A stretch of 64,000 nt of DNA, taken from positions 26,567 through 90,566 of the forward strand of contig NZ_CAMLMK010000001.1 in NCBI RefSeq assembly GCF_946481155.1. The letters are read 5' to 3'. Every line of letters starts with the position of its first letter. Position 1 is the stretch's first letter. Shown piece after piece: positions 24,612-34,284 of the stretch. The notes beneath the pieces are model-generated. The model was not told the origin of the DNA. It saw only the letters and a list, made by a program, of their open reading frames with translations, and made no database searches. The DNA comes from an uncultured Flavobacterium sp. GTDB lineage: Bacteria > Bacteroidota > Bacteroidia > Flavobacteriales > Flavobacteriaceae. Position numbers and translations under genes: made by a program.

Positions 24612-27600
24612 ATGCAATTAACGAAAACCAATTTGAACAAAACTGCTTTCACCATATACGATGCTTCGGCCGGTTCCGGGAAAACCTATACGCTGGTAAA
24701 GGAATATTTGAAAATTCTGATGCTGGCCAATACGAACGACGCCTACAAAAAAATCCTCGCCATTACCTTTACCAACAAGGCTGTAGAGGAGATGAAATCG
24801 CGTATCGTGACTTCATTGCATGAGTTTTCAAAAGAGGTCCCCAGTGATAAAGCATTGGATTTCATGAAAAGCATTTCGCAGGAAACAAAATTGTCGGTGC
24901 AAACTATTCGGGACAAATCGAAAGCGATTATCAAAAACATCATTCACAATTATGCCGCGTTTGATATTTCCACTATCGATAAATTCACGCATAAGGTCAT
25001 TCGTGCCTTTGCACATGATCTGAACCTTCCCGTAACCTTCGACGTTTCGCTGGAAACCGATGTATTGCTTCAGGAAGCTGTGGATGCGATTATAGCCAAA
25101 GCCGGTGAAGATGAATTGCTGACGAAAATATTGGTGGATTTTTCTATTGATAAAACCGATAGCGACCGAAGCTGGGATGTGACATACGAATTGCTCGACG
25201 TTAGTAAACTGCTGGTGAATGAGAACAACCGAAACGAGATCGCCCATTTTCACGGAAAGACCATCGATGAGTTTTTAGTGATTAAGCAGCAACTGGCGGA
25301 CGCGATAAAAGTGCTTGAAGAGGAATGTGTCGTTCTTGCTAATGAAGCGCTTCATCTTATCGAGAAAAACAGCATTGACCTGGCTTCTTTTTCCCGGGGA
25401 ACATTTCCAAACCATTTAGGTTACATTCAAAAAGGCGAACTGAAAAGCACGCATAAAAAATTTTTCGAACCCGAGGATATTCAGGTCAACAAAGCAGCGA
25501 AAGACAGGGCCGTCATTGAAAGTATTGCACCTGAACTGATCGCTATTTTAGCGAAAGCCTATAAAAACTACGAAAAGAAGAATTTCTATTCCGCTTTTCA
25601 AAAAAATATTACACCGTTATCGTTGCTAAATTCCATAGCGCAGGAATTGGAAGCCATTCAGAAGGATCAGAATATTTTATCAATTTCCGAATTCAATGCG
25701 ATTATCTATAACGAAATTCAAAACCAGCCCGCGCCTTTTATTTATGAACGTTTGGGTGAACGCTACAAGCATTTTTTTATTGACGAGTTTCAGGATACGT
25801 CGGAAATGCAGTGGCATAATCTTGTTCCGCTGATTGATAATGCGCTTTCTTCCGAAGATTTAACGGGTACAAGAGGCTCGTTGATGATTGTGGGCGACCC
25901 GAAACAGTCAATCTACCGTTGGCGTGGCGGAAAGGCAGAACAGTTTATAAGTCTGAGTAAAGACGAAAATCCGTTTTCCAATCCTAGTAAGGAATTGATC
26001 CGTTTGGGTAAGAATTTCAGAAGTTATGCTGAGGTGATTGCCTTCAACAATGCTTTTTTTGCGATGTTGTCCGATGAATTTTCCAACGACGATTATCAGG
26101 ATCTGTACCGAAATAAAAGCCATCAGGAAGTTAATGACAAAAGTGGCGGCTACGTAAATATTTCGTTTATCCCGGAAGTCGAGGCTGACGAAACTTTAGA
26201 AGAGGAAACAGACGACAAGGAGCAACTATACCTTAAAGCGACTCTGGCCACCATTGCAAAAGTAAAAGCGAAAGGTTTTCAATACCGCGATATGGTTTTG
26301 CTTACGCGGAAGCGAACGCAAGGTGTAGCTTTGGCTAATTACCTGACGGAAAACGATATTCCGATCTTGTCGTCGGAAACACTGCTCATAGAAAATGCCA
26401 CCGAAGTAAAGCTGATATTGAATGTTTTACGCTATCTGAAAAACAACAACGACAAAGAAGCAAAAGCTTCCTTCCTTTATTTTATTGCTAAAAATAAGCA
26501 AAGCCAAATGCAGGTTCATGACTGCATCGAAATGGGGATGTCGAAAATCGCTGAAGAGGAACTGGAAAGCTGGCTGGCGGAAATTGGTATCAGCATTTCC
26601 TTTAAAAATTGCCGTAAAAAATCGTTGTATGAAGCAGTAGAGATTATCATTTCCACGTTCATAAAAGATAAAAGTACCATTTCCTACGTCCAGTATTTTA
26701 CCGATTTGGTGCTGGAGCGCGATGTGCGGACACAGTCGGGGATTTCCGATTTTCTGGACTACTGGAATACAAATGGCTCGAAATTCAGTATTCCGTCACC
26801 GGAAGGAAACGATGCTGTCCGAATCATGACGATTCACAAAGCAAAAGGATTGGAATTTCCCGTGGTGATTTTTCCTTTCGCTGAAGAAGATTACGCCAAG
26901 AAACCAAGAAATAAAATGTGGCTTGAACTTGAGGACGAGAGGTTCAATATCCCAAAAGCACTTGTAGACACCAAAAAAGAAGTTGCCGAATACGGCGAAA
27001 ATGCCTCGCAGGTGTATCAGGAAAGAAGCCAGGAAGAATTGCTGGACAACATTAATGTGCTTTATGTGGCTTTAACCCGTGCCGAAGAACAATTGTATAT
27101 CATTTCCAATAAGAACCTAAGCAGCAAAGGCGAACTCCAGAACAATATGTCGTCTTATTTTATAAAATATCTGGATTTCAAAGGGGTATATCAGGATGAT
27201 AAATTGGAATTTGAATTCGGGGACAGCAACCGACTTTCGGCATCAAAAGGTGATAAAGAAAAGCAGCCGACGATTGAGATTGTCACTGAAGTTTTTGATC
27301 CGAAGAAAATCAAAATTGCGCAACGGGAAGCATTGATGTGGGGAACCGACCAGATAAAAGCCATCGAGTTTGGAAATGTAATGCATGAGATTTTATCCTT
27401 TGTAAAAACTGCCATCGACATAGAGTTGGCCGTAATTAAAGCCATCGAAAGCGGACTCATAACCGAATCCCAAAAAGAGGAAGTCCTAAAAACACTACTT
27501 GAAATCGTTGATCATCCGGAACTGGCTATTTTCTTTGAGGAAGATAAAAAAGTGTTCAACGAGCAGAATATTATCAAATCCGGAATGCCAACCATCAAGC

Positions 27601-27782
27601 CCGATCGGGTTTCTGTGAAAGACAATTTCGCCTATCTTCTGGATTATAAGACCGGTTCGCATCAGGCAAAATATGAAAAGCAGCTGTCGGAATATGCGAA
27701 AGCATTGGAAGAAATGGGCTTTTTGGTCGAGAAAAAAACGTTAGCCTATATCGGGGAAAAATTAGAAGTAGTACATTTGTGA
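24612..27782 (+). CDS. AddA/RecB-like UvrD helicase with C-terminal PD-(D/E)XK nuclease domain
   Basis: A 1056-residue superfamily 1A helicase-nuclease. Walker A is ASAGSGKT (18-25). Later helicase motifs are TFTNKAVEEM, FIDEFQDTSEMQW, GDPKQSIYRWRGG, MTIHKAKGLEFPVV and LYVALTRAEEQLY. The C-terminal nuclease core is visible as NVMHEIL and LLDYKTG followed by a tyrosine and QLSEY. Such proteins work with an AddB-like partner in resecting double-strand breaks; a PD-(D/E)XK protein at 30638-33403 fits that role. I start at the ATG at 24612; an upstream TTG at 24600 would add MHWQ and is less likely. Confidence 0.94.
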   Translation: MQLTKTNLNKTAFTIYDASAGSGKTYTLVKEYLKILMLANTNDAYKKILAITFTNKAVEEMKSRIVTSLHEFSKEVPSDKALDFMKSISQETKLSVQTIRDKSKAIIKNIIHNYAAFDISTIDKFTHKVIRAFAHDLNLPVTFDVSLETDVLLQEAVDAIIAKAGEDELLTKILVDFSIDKTDSDRSWDVTYELLDVSKLLVNENNRNEIAHFHGKTIDEFLVIKQQLADAIKVLEEECVVLANEALHLIEKNSIDLASFSRGTFPNHLGYIQKGELKSTHKKFFEPEDIQVNKAAKDRAVIESIAPELIAILAKAYKNYEKKNFYSAFQKNITPLSLLNSIAQELEAIQKDQNILSISEFNAIIYNEIQNQPAPFIYERLGERYKHFFIDEFQDTSEMQWHNLVPLIDNALSSEDLTGTRGSLMIVGDPKQSIYRWRGGKAEQFISLSKDENPFSNPSKELIRLGKNFRSYAEVIAFNNAFFAMLSDEFSNDDYQDLYRNKSHQEVNDKSGGYVNISFIPEVEADETLEEETDDKEQLYLKATLATIAKVKAKGFQYRDMVLLTRKRTQGVALANYLTENDIPILSSETLLIENATEVKLILNVLRYLKNNNDKEAKASFLYFIAKNKQSQMQVHDCIEMGMSKIAEEELESWLAEIGISISFKNCRKKSLYEAVEIIISTFIKDKSTISYVQYFTDLVLERDVRTQSGISDFLDYWNTNGSKFSIPSPEGNDAVRIMTIHKAKGLEFPVVIFPFAEEDYAKKPRNKMWLELEDERFNIPKALVDTKKEVAEYGENASQVYQERSQEELLDNINVLYVALTRAEEQLYIISNKNLSSKGELQNNMSSYFIKYLDFKGVYQDDKLEFEFGDSNRLSASKGDKEKQPTIEIVTEVFDPKKIKIAQREALMWGTDQIKAIEFGNVMHEILSFVKTAIDIELAVIKAIESGLITESQKEEVLKTLLEIVDHPELAIFFEEDKKVFNEQNIIKSGMPTIKPDRVSVKDNFAYLLDYKTGSHQAKYEKQLSEYAKALEEMGFLVEKKTLAYIGEKLEVVHL

Positions 27783-27860
27783 AGTTTTTAGAGAATAGAA
27801 TTCAGTAGTTTAGAATTACAAATAACCAAACACCAAATAACCGAATAAACACATAACAAC

Positions 27861-29054
27861 ATGTACGGAAAAATCAAAGAGCATTTACAGCACGAACTGA
27901 AAGGCATTCAGGACAACGGATTGTATAAAAAAGAGCGCATCATTACTTCGCCGCAAGGAGCGGAAATTACTATTTCAACAGGAGAAACGGTGTTGAATTT
28001 CTGCGCTAATAATTATTTAGGCTTGTCTTCCCATCCGGAAGTGATTCAGGCGGCAAAAGATGCTTTGGATACACATGGTTTTGGAATGTCGTCCGTACGT
28101 TTCATTTGTGGAACGCAAGACATTCATAAAGAATTAGAGCAAAAAATCGCCGAATTCTATGGTACCGAAGATACGATTCTTTATGCAGCGGCTTTCGATG
28201 CTAATGGTGGTGTTTTTGAGCCATTATTGGGTGAAGAGGATTGTATTATTTCAGATAGTTTAAACCATGCTTCGATTATTGATGGCGTTCGTTTGTGTAA
28301 AGCAGCTCGTTATCGTTATGAGAACAGCAATATGGAAGATTTGGAACAACAGCTAATCAAGGCAAATGCTGAAGGACGCCGTTTCAAGTTAATCGTTACT
28401 GACGGTGTGTTCTCAATGGACGGATTGGTAGCGCCGTTGGATAAAATCTGCGACCTTGCCGATAAGTATGACGCGATGGTAATGGTAGACGAATGCCACG
28501 CAGCCGGCTTTATCGGAGCGACGGGCAAAGGAACTATGGAAGCTAAAGGCGTAATGGGACGAGTGGATATTATCACCGGGACTTTAGGGAAGGCACTTGG
28601 CGGAGCAATGGGTGGCTACACCACGGCTAAGAAAGAAGTGATTGAAATTTTACGCCAACGTTCCCGTCCGTATTTGTTTTCGAATTCTTTGGCGCCTTCG
28701 ATTGTTGGAGCTTCGCTAAAGGTTTTTGAATTGCTGAAAAAAGATACGTCATTACGTGATAAACTGGAGTGGAATACCAATTATTTTAAGGAAGGAATGA
28801 AAGCGGCGGGATTCGATATTATCGATGGGGATTCGGCTATTGTTCCGGTGATGCTGTATGATGCAAAATTATCCCAGATAATGGCGGATGAGTTATTGAA
28901 AAAAGGTATCTATGTAATTGGATTTTTCTTCCCGGTGGTGCCAAAAGATAAGGCGCGAATCCGCGTACAATTGTCTGCTGCTCATTCCAAAGAACACTTA
29001 GATAAAGCAATTCTTGCATTTACTGAGGTAGGAAAAACGTTAAAGGTGATATAA
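27861..29054 (+). CDS. kbl: glycine C-acetyltransferase (2-amino-3-ketobutyrate CoA ligase)
   Basis: A 397-residue fold-type I PLP enzyme of the alpha-oxoamine synthase family. The PLP lysine is K244 in GTLGKALGG, the same number as in E. coli Kbl; D210 and H213 (VDECHAAG) hold the cofactor ring. It condenses glycine with acetyl-CoA, or in the catabolic direction cleaves 2-amino-3-ketobutyrate from threonine. No threonine dehydrogenase gene is beside it. It lies between the AddA-like and OmpA genes, 78 nt after the former. Confidence 0.95.
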   Translation: MYGKIKEHLQHELKGIQDNGLYKKERIITSPQGAEITISTGETVLNFCANNYLGLSSHPEVIQAAKDALDTHGFGMSSVRFICGTQDIHKELEQKIAEFYGTEDTILYAAAFDANGGVFEPLLGEEDCIISDSLNHASIIDGVRLCKAARYRYENSNMEDLEQQLIKANAEGRRFKLIVTDGVFSMDGLVAPLDKICDLADKYDAMVMVDECHAAGFIGATGKGTMEAKGVMGRVDIITGTLGKALGGAMGGYTTAKKEVIEILRQRSRPYLFSNSLAPSIVGASLKVFELLKKDTSLRDKLEWNTNYFKEGMKAAGFDIIDGDSAIVPVMLYDAKLSQIMADELLKKGIYVIGFFFPVVPKDKARIRVQLSAAHSKEHLDKAILAFTEVGKTLKVI

Positions 29055-29101
29055 ATCAAGGCTTTTTTAGTAGGAAAATGTATTTTTTTTAACAAAACTC
29101 T

Positions 29102-29131
29102 TTGTAATTAATATTTAACCTATTATTTTTG
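29102..29131 (+). promoter_or_regulatory. consensus Bacteroidota promoter for the OmpA gene
   Basis: TTG (29102-29104), a 19-nt spacer and TATTTTTG (29124-29131), an exact match to the flavobacterial pattern, 37 nt before the ATG. Confidence 0.8.
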
Positions 29132-29168
29132 TCTTAATTATAACGTATTGTAATTAAATAAAAAAAGT

Positions 29169-30575
29169 ATGAAACATCTAAACAGATTATTTGTTGCTGC
29201 TCTTATGTTTGCAGGTTTGACTTCGCAGGCGCAGGATAGTAACAATCCATGGGCTATTACATTCGGTGCAAATGCAGTGGATGGTGGTAGAGTGAGTGCT
29301 GCTTCTAAGGTAGAAGATCAGTTTTCTCAGTATTTCAATGCAAAAGATTATTGGAACATTCTTCCTTCAGTGTCTTACGTAAACGTATCAAGACACGTTG
29401 GGAACAATTTCTCTTTTGGAGTTACGGGTTCAGTAAACAAAATTGATAAATTTGTTTGGGAAAGAGCTACTATTCCTGGAGAGTATCCAGTAACAAATCC
29501 TGGTGATTTAATGTACTACGGGATTGATGGGGTTATCAAATATAGCTTCATGAATGCTATTGGTTCTAAATGGTTTGATCCTTATGCTCATATTGGAGGT
29601 GGTTACACTTTCATGGGAGATGCTTCTGCAGGAACAGTAAATGGAGGTTTAGGAATTAACTTCTGGTTCACAGACCAAATTGGTTTATCTTTCCAATCTA
29701 CTTACAAACATTCATTTGATGAGACTAGAACTCCAGATGTTGATGTTGCTTCTCATTTACAGCACTTTGTTGGTATCGCTTTCAAATTCGGAGGTAAAGA
29801 TACTGACGGTGACGGAATCTATGATAAAGATGACGCATGTCCTGAAGTAAAAGGTCCAAAAGAATTAAACGGATGTCCTGATACTGACGGTGACGGTATC
29901 GCTGATAAAGATGATCAATGTGTTGACGTACCTGGTCCAAAAGAATTAAACGGATGTCCTGATACTGACGGTGACGGAGTTCTTGACAAAGATGACCAAT
30001 GTATTGAAGTAGCTGGTCCAGCTTCATTGAACGGATGTCCTGATACTGACGGTGACGGTGTAGCTGATAACGTTGACAAATGTGTTGATGTTAGAGGTCC
30101 GCAAGAAAACGCTGGTTGTCCTTGGCCTGATACAGATGGTGACGGTGTAGCTGATAAAGATGATAAATGTCCGGATGTTAAAGGAACTGTTGCTAACAAC
30201 GGATGTCCTGAAGTATCTGAAGATGCTATCAAAAGATTAAATGCTTACGCTAAGACTATCTTGTTCAACTCTGGTAAATCTTCGTTCCAAAAACAAACTT
30301 ACCCAGTATTACAGTCTATCGCTGCTATCTTAAAAGAGTACCCAACAGCTAAATTCTCTATCGAAGGTCACACAGACTCTGATGGTAAAGATGCTATGAA
30401 CTTGAAATTATCTCAAGACAGAGCTGCTGCAGTTAAAAATTATTTAATTGATAACGGTATCGCTGCTGACAGATTAACTTCTGAAGGTTATGGTGAGTCT
30501 AAGCCAATCGATAGCAACAAAACTGCTAAAGGTAAAGCTAACAACAGACGTGTAGAAGTAAAATTAGCTAACTAA
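29169..30575 (+). CDS. OmpA-family outer-membrane protein with thrombospondin type-3 repeats
   Basis: A 468-residue secreted or outer-membrane protein. Residues 1-21 form a signal peptide ending TSQAQ. Residues 22-205 are a beta-barrel-like domain rich in aromatic and glycine strands. Residues 211-347 are five calcium-binding DTDGDG repeats of 27-29 residues. Residues 353-468 form an OmpA-like peptidoglycan-binding domain with [24 protein letters not shown] and RRVEVK. The protein probably tethers the outer membrane to the wall. The strong promoter and terminator suggest an abundant monocistronic mRNA. Codon use is regular and AT-leaning (GAT, AAA, GGT), as in highly expressed genes. Confidence 0.94.
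   Translation: MKHLNRLFVAALMFAGLTSQAQDSNNPWAITFGANAVDGGRVSAASKVEDQFSQYFNAKDYWNILPSVSYVNVSRHVGNNFSFGVTGSVNKIDKFVWERATIPGEYPVTNPGDLMYYGIDGVIKYSFMNAIGSKWFDPYAHIGGGYTFMGDASAGTVNGGLGINFWFTDQIGLSFQSTYKHSFDETRTPDVDVASHLQHFVGIAFKFGGKDTDGDGIYDKDDACPEVKGPKELNGCPDTDGDGIADKDDQCVDVPGPKELNGCPDTDGDGVLDKDDQCIEVAGPASLNGCPDTDGDGVADNVDKCVDVRGPQENAGCPWPDTDGDGVADKDDKCPDVKGTVANNGCPEVSEDAIKRLNAYAKTILFNSGKSSFQKQTYPVLQSIAAILKEYPTAKFSIEGHTDSDGKDAMNLKLSQDRAAAVKNYLIDNGIAADRLTSEGYGESKPIDSNKTAKGKANNRRVEVKLAN
29799..30209 (+). repeat. five tandem thrombospondin type-3 repeat units inside the ompA gene
   Basis: Units of 81, 81, 81, 87 and 81 bp each begin with a codon run for DTDGDG and end in NGCP or AGCP. They are close at DNA level, so unit number could vary between strains by recombination. 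Confidence 0.9.
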
Positions 30576-30595
30576 TTACTTCCAAATAAATAGTG

Positions 30596-30627
30596 AAAAC
30601 GCCCCGATTTATCGGGGCGTTTTTTTA
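30596..30627 (+). terminator. strong intrinsic terminator after the ompA gene
   Basis: AAAACGCCCCGAT/ATCGGGGCGTTTT with a TT loop and a T-run. A longer frame for the next gene starting at 30593 would overlap this hairpin, which argues against that start. Confidence 0.9.
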
Positions 30628-30637
30628 TTTTTATAGC

Positions 30638-33403
30638 ATGACAAATTTTTCATTTCTCGATAAGGTAAGCTACGAAATTGTTTCTCAATTCGGGCACCGT
30701 CTCTCAGAGGTTACCATCATATTGCCCAACAAAAGAGCGAAGGTTTTCTTAATCGAAGCATTGAAAAAGCAATTGTCGCAAACCGTTTTCGCACCCACAA
30801 TTATCAGTATTGAAGATTTTATACAGGATGTGGCGGGCATCCGGACTATCGATCCTGTCGAGCTCCTTTTCGAGTTTTATAATAACTATCTTTCGGTTAC
30901 ACCAACAGAAAAACAGCAGGAATTTGACTTGTTTGCCAATTGGGGAAAAACTCTCCTTCAGGATTTTAATGAAATTGACCGCTATCTGCTAAAACCCACC
31001 CATGTTTTTTCCTATCTGAAGGACATAGAAGTATTAAAAAGATGGGATTTACAACCTTCCGAAACTACGGTTTTAATAGACAACCATCTGGAATTCTGGA
31101 GCCGCCTTCCCTTGTATTATGAAACCTTCTACAACCATCTGAAAAACAAAGGCGTCGGCTATCAGGGTTTGATTTATCGTGAAGCGGTTGATAACTTACA
31201 GTATTTTTCAGAGGCTTTGGGAGACAGGAAGTTAATCTTTGCAGGGTTCAATGCGCTCAATCAGGCGGAGGAAAAAATCATCCAGCAATTGCTGTTTAAC
31301 GATCAGGCTAAGGTGTATTGGGATATCGATGAGGTATTTCTGCACGACGGACTGCATGACGCCGGCTTGTTCATCCGACGCTTTAAGAAAGAATGGAAAC
31401 AGTATACCGACCAGCCTTTCGAATGGATAACGGAGGAATTCGGAAAAGAGAAAAACATCCAGATAATTGGTACGCCAAAATCCATCGGGCAAGCCAAAAT
31501 CGCAGGAAAAATAATTGAAAATATCCAAATGCAAAACGAAGGCCTGGACAAAACTGCCCTGGTTTTAGGGGAGGAGAATCTTTTGATTCCTGCCTTGTAT
31601 TCGTTGCCAAATTCAGTCGGAAGCCTAAACATTACGATGGGATTCAGCAGTAAAAATAATCCTGCGCAAATCCTGATTTCAAAGATTTTCAAGCTGCACA
31701 CCAATGCATTGCAACGCAGCGAAAAAAGCTATACTTTTTATTATAAAGAAGTCCTTGATATCCTAACACATCCATTGGTGGCGCCTTACGCCAATGCTTC
31801 GGAAGTAGTGCGAATCATCAACCAAAACAATATTACCTTCTTATCGCAGTCCAGGTTTTTGGAGATGAATAAAAACACTTCCGAACTGTTCCGATTGTTA
31901 TTTGAACGCTGGGACAATTCCAATGTCTTGTCCGTCTTAAGCCGATTATCAGCTATTGTAATTAAAATCAAGTCATTTTTAAGCAACGAATCCGAAGAGG
32001 AAAAAGTTACTAAAGCCTTTTTGTATTCTATTTTCAAGGTGCTGAACAAACTGATCAATTACTGTGAAACCTATTCGCATATCGATTCGATCGCCACACT
32101 TCACACGATTTGCAAACAAATTATTGATTTAGCCGAAGTGTCATTTGAAGGCGAACCATTGTCCGGACTCCAAATCATGGGTGTTTTGGAAAGCCGCGTG
32201 CTTGATTTCGAAAATGTGATTATCACTTCCATGAATGAAGGCGTGTTTCCGGCGGGAAAATCGACCAATTCGTTCATCCCATACGATGTCAAGCGGGAAT
32301 TAGGGCTTCCAACCTACAAGGAAAAGGATGCTATTTACTGCTATCATTTTTATCATCTCTTACTGCGCGCTAAAAACATTTTCCTGCTTTACAATACCGA
32401 AAGCGAAGGATTAGACGCTGGAGAGAAAAGCCGTTTTATCACCCAATTGGAAATTGAGAAACAGCCCAAGCACAATCTAACGCATCAGATTTATAACGCC
32501 TATCTGCCGGAAAAGGCTTATGAGCCAATCGTAGTGCCAAAATCGGAGCGCGTCATGGAACGGTTAAAAGAAATTGCAACCGGAAAGGGCTTCTCGCCAT
32601 CAGGACTGACAAGCTATATCCGAAATCCGATCCAGTTTTACAATCAAAGGGTGCTGCGTATTTCGGAAGTGGAAGAAGTAGAGGAAAATATTGCATTGAA
32701 TACGTTGGGAACCATTATTCATGGTGCTTTGGAAGAACTGTACAAACCGTTTTTGAATCGCTTTCTAACGGGTGAGATTATTGATGAAATGATCTCCAAA
32801 ACCAATGAAGAAGTGCGAAAACAGTTCCGGGAAGTATATAAGGAAGGCGAAATCAACAAAGGAAAGAATCTGCTGGCTTTTGAAGTAGCTAAGCGCAATG
32901 TGTTCAATTTTCTGCATGTTGAAAAAAAGCTGATTGAAAGCGGTGATGCCGTGAAAGTGCTCGCCCTGGAAATTCCGTTGGAACGTATTTTGGAGGATGT
33001 ACGGCTACCATATCCCGTGAAAATCGCCGGAAATGTAGACCGGATTGAGCAGCGTAACGGCAAAATCAGGGTCATCGATTACAAGACCGGTAAAGTAGAA
33101 CTTCGCAGTGTGCAATTCAAAGACTGGGACGGACTCACATTAGAGATCAAAAACGACAAGATCATTCAGCTTTTGTGCTATGCCTTCATGTATGAGCAAC
33201 ACGCTAACGGAATGGAAATGGAAGCCGGAATTGTTTCGTTTAAAAATATGAAAGCCGGGTTTTTACCTTTCGGAATCAAAGAAGAGAAAAATGTAAATTC
33301 TGTAATAGCACCTGAAGTTCTTGAATCGTTTAAATCGGAAATTATTGTGCTGATCAACGAGATTTTGAATGCCGAAGTCCCGTTTGAAGAAAAACTGACC
33401 TAA
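30638..33403 (+). CDS. AddB-like PD-(D/E)XK nuclease family protein
   Basis: A 921-residue protein starting at the ATG at 30638, MTNFSFLDKVSYEIV; the upstream frame to 30593 overlaps the ompA terminator. The N-terminal two thirds resemble an inactivated UvrD-like helicase (opening with ITIILPNKRAKVFLIEAL), with no Walker A lysine loop. The C-terminal domain is a RecB-type nuclease: GLTSYIRNPIQFYNQRVL, GTIIHGALEEL, then RVIDYKTGKVE and IIQLLCYA. It is the expected partner of the AddA-like protein at 24612, and the pair would form the main end-resection nuclease. I saw no clear four-cysteine iron-sulfur motif. Confidence 0.88.
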   Translation: MTNFSFLDKVSYEIVSQFGHRLSEVTIILPNKRAKVFLIEALKKQLSQTVFAPTIISIEDFIQDVAGIRTIDPVELLFEFYNNYLSVTPTEKQQEFDLFANWGKTLLQDFNEIDRYLLKPTHVFSYLKDIEVLKRWDLQPSETTVLIDNHLEFWSRLPLYYETFYNHLKNKGVGYQGLIYREAVDNLQYFSEALGDRKLIFAGFNALNQAEEKIIQQLLFNDQAKVYWDIDEVFLHDGLHDAGLFIRRFKKEWKQYTDQPFEWITEEFGKEKNIQIIGTPKSIGQAKIAGKIIENIQMQNEGLDKTALVLGEENLLIPALYSLPNSVGSLNITMGFSSKNNPAQILISKIFKLHTNALQRSEKSYTFYYKEVLDILTHPLVAPYANASEVVRIINQNNITFLSQSRFLEMNKNTSELFRLLFERWDNSNVLSVLSRLSAIVIKIKSFLSNESEEEKVTKAFLYSIFKVLNKLINYCETYSHIDSIATLHTICKQIIDLAEVSFEGEPLSGLQIMGVLESRVLDFENVIITSMNEGVFPAGKSTNSFIPYDVKRELGLPTYKEKDAIYCYHFYHLLLRAKNIFLLYNTESEGLDAGEKSRFITQLEIEKQPKHNLTHQIYNAYLPEKAYEPIVVPKSERVMERLKEIATGKGFSPSGLTSYIRNPIQFYNQRVLRISEVEEVEENIALNTLGTIIHGALEELYKPFLNRFLTGEIIDEMISKTNEEVRKQFREVYKEGEINKGKNLLAFEVAKRNVFNFLHVEKKLIESGDAVKVLALEIPLERILEDVRLPYPVKIAGNVDRIEQRNGKIRVIDYKTGKVELRSVQFKDWDGLTLEIKNDKIIQLLCYAFMYEQHANGMEMEAGIVSFKNMKAGFLPFGIKEEKNVNSVIAPEVLESFKSEIIVLINEILNAEVPFEEKLT

Positions 33404-34182
33404 ACCGTTTTAAAGAAATCCAGCAAAACTGTCGTTAGTTGCTTCCGGTTTTCGATATGGCTCATATGCCCATCCTCAAAGGAAACCAATTTAACATCTG
33501 TGCCTTCAATTTGTTCCAGGTTGTCGGTATAGTTTAACACCGGATCTTTTTTACCTAAAATCAACAGGATCGGATAGGGTGCAAAATGAAGCAGCACTTC
33601 GCGGTCGTTGCGGATCTTCATTCCTTCCAAAGCTGCTACAATTCCCTGAAGAGGCGTTTTAAGTGCTTCTGTTTTTACGTTCTCTATTTCTTCATTAAGT
33701 CTTTCGCGGTTGTCTTCACTGAAGAGATTCGTAATCGACATGCGGATAAAAGAGGAATAATCTTTTTTTACGCAGATGATAGCGCGATCCCTGTTCATTT
33801 TACGTTCATCACTATCGGCACGGGAAGTCGAATTTAAAAGTACCATTCCTTTTACATTGTCAGGGTATAATTCGGCGAAAGCCAAAGCAACGTAACCGCC
33901 CATGGAATGTCCCACAAAAATAGCTTTGCGAATACGCAACTCGTTTAAAACCGCATGAACGGTATCGGCCATGTCTTCCATCGTATGTACATAGCCCATG
34001 CATTCGGTTTGCCCATGCCCTAACAAATCAATGGTGATGACGCGGTATTTTTTCGCAAATTCGGCTGCATGAAAATCCCACATGGTCACGTTTTCCAAAA
34101 AGCCATGAAGAAGGACAATTGCTGTACCTTTTCCGGTTTCGGAATAAGCGATTTTGGTGTTTTTATAAAGCAACGTTTTCAA
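33400..34182 (-). CDS. alpha/beta hydrolase
   Basis: A 260-residue serine hydrolase. LLHGFLENVTMW holds the oxyanion region, GHSMGG the nucleophile and GHMSHIENR the histidine near the C-terminus. There is no ATG near the expected N-terminus. I place the start at the TTG at 34182, giving MKTLLYKNTKIAYSETG like the family; a TTG at 34203 would add seven residues. The substrate is unknown. The stop overlaps the 3' end of the converging AddB-like gene by 4 bp. Confidence 0.87.
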   Translation of the reverse strand: MKTLLYKNTKIAYSETGKGTAIVLLHGFLENVTMWDFHAAEFAKKYRVITIDLLGHGQTECMGYVHTMEDMADTVHAVLNELRIRKAIFVGHSMGGYVALAFAELYPDNVKGMVLLNSTSRADSDERKMNRDRAIICVKKDYSSFIRMSITNLFSEDNRERLNEEIENVKTEALKTPLQGIVAALEGMKIRNDREVLLHFAPYPILLILGKKDPVLNYTDNLEQIEGTDVKLVSFEDGHMSHIENRKQLTTVLLDFFKTV

Positions 34183-34226
34183 AGGAAGATTTTTGTTAGG
34201 CAAAAATAGGGGTAATTAATCGAATC

Positions 34227-34260
34227 CAAAATAAAAACGGTTCACTTTCGTAAACCGTCT
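34227..34260 (-). terminator. intrinsic terminator after the aminopeptidase P gene
   Basis: ACGGTT and AACCGT arms flank a 10-nt loop; on the minus strand the stem is followed by TTTTATTTTGG. Confidence 0.6.
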
Positions 34261-34284
34261 TTTCTCTTTTTTCTATATTCTCAA

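Noticed and set aside
29782..30232. Minus-strand frames with periodic repeats opposite the TSP3 region
   Set aside because: Their periodicity is only the complement of the DTDGDG repeats; no start or domain support.
30593..30637. Longer N-terminus for the AddB-like protein beginning at 30593
   Set aside because: It overlaps the strong ompA terminator (30596-30627) and adds residues unlike the family start; the ATG at 30638 fits better.
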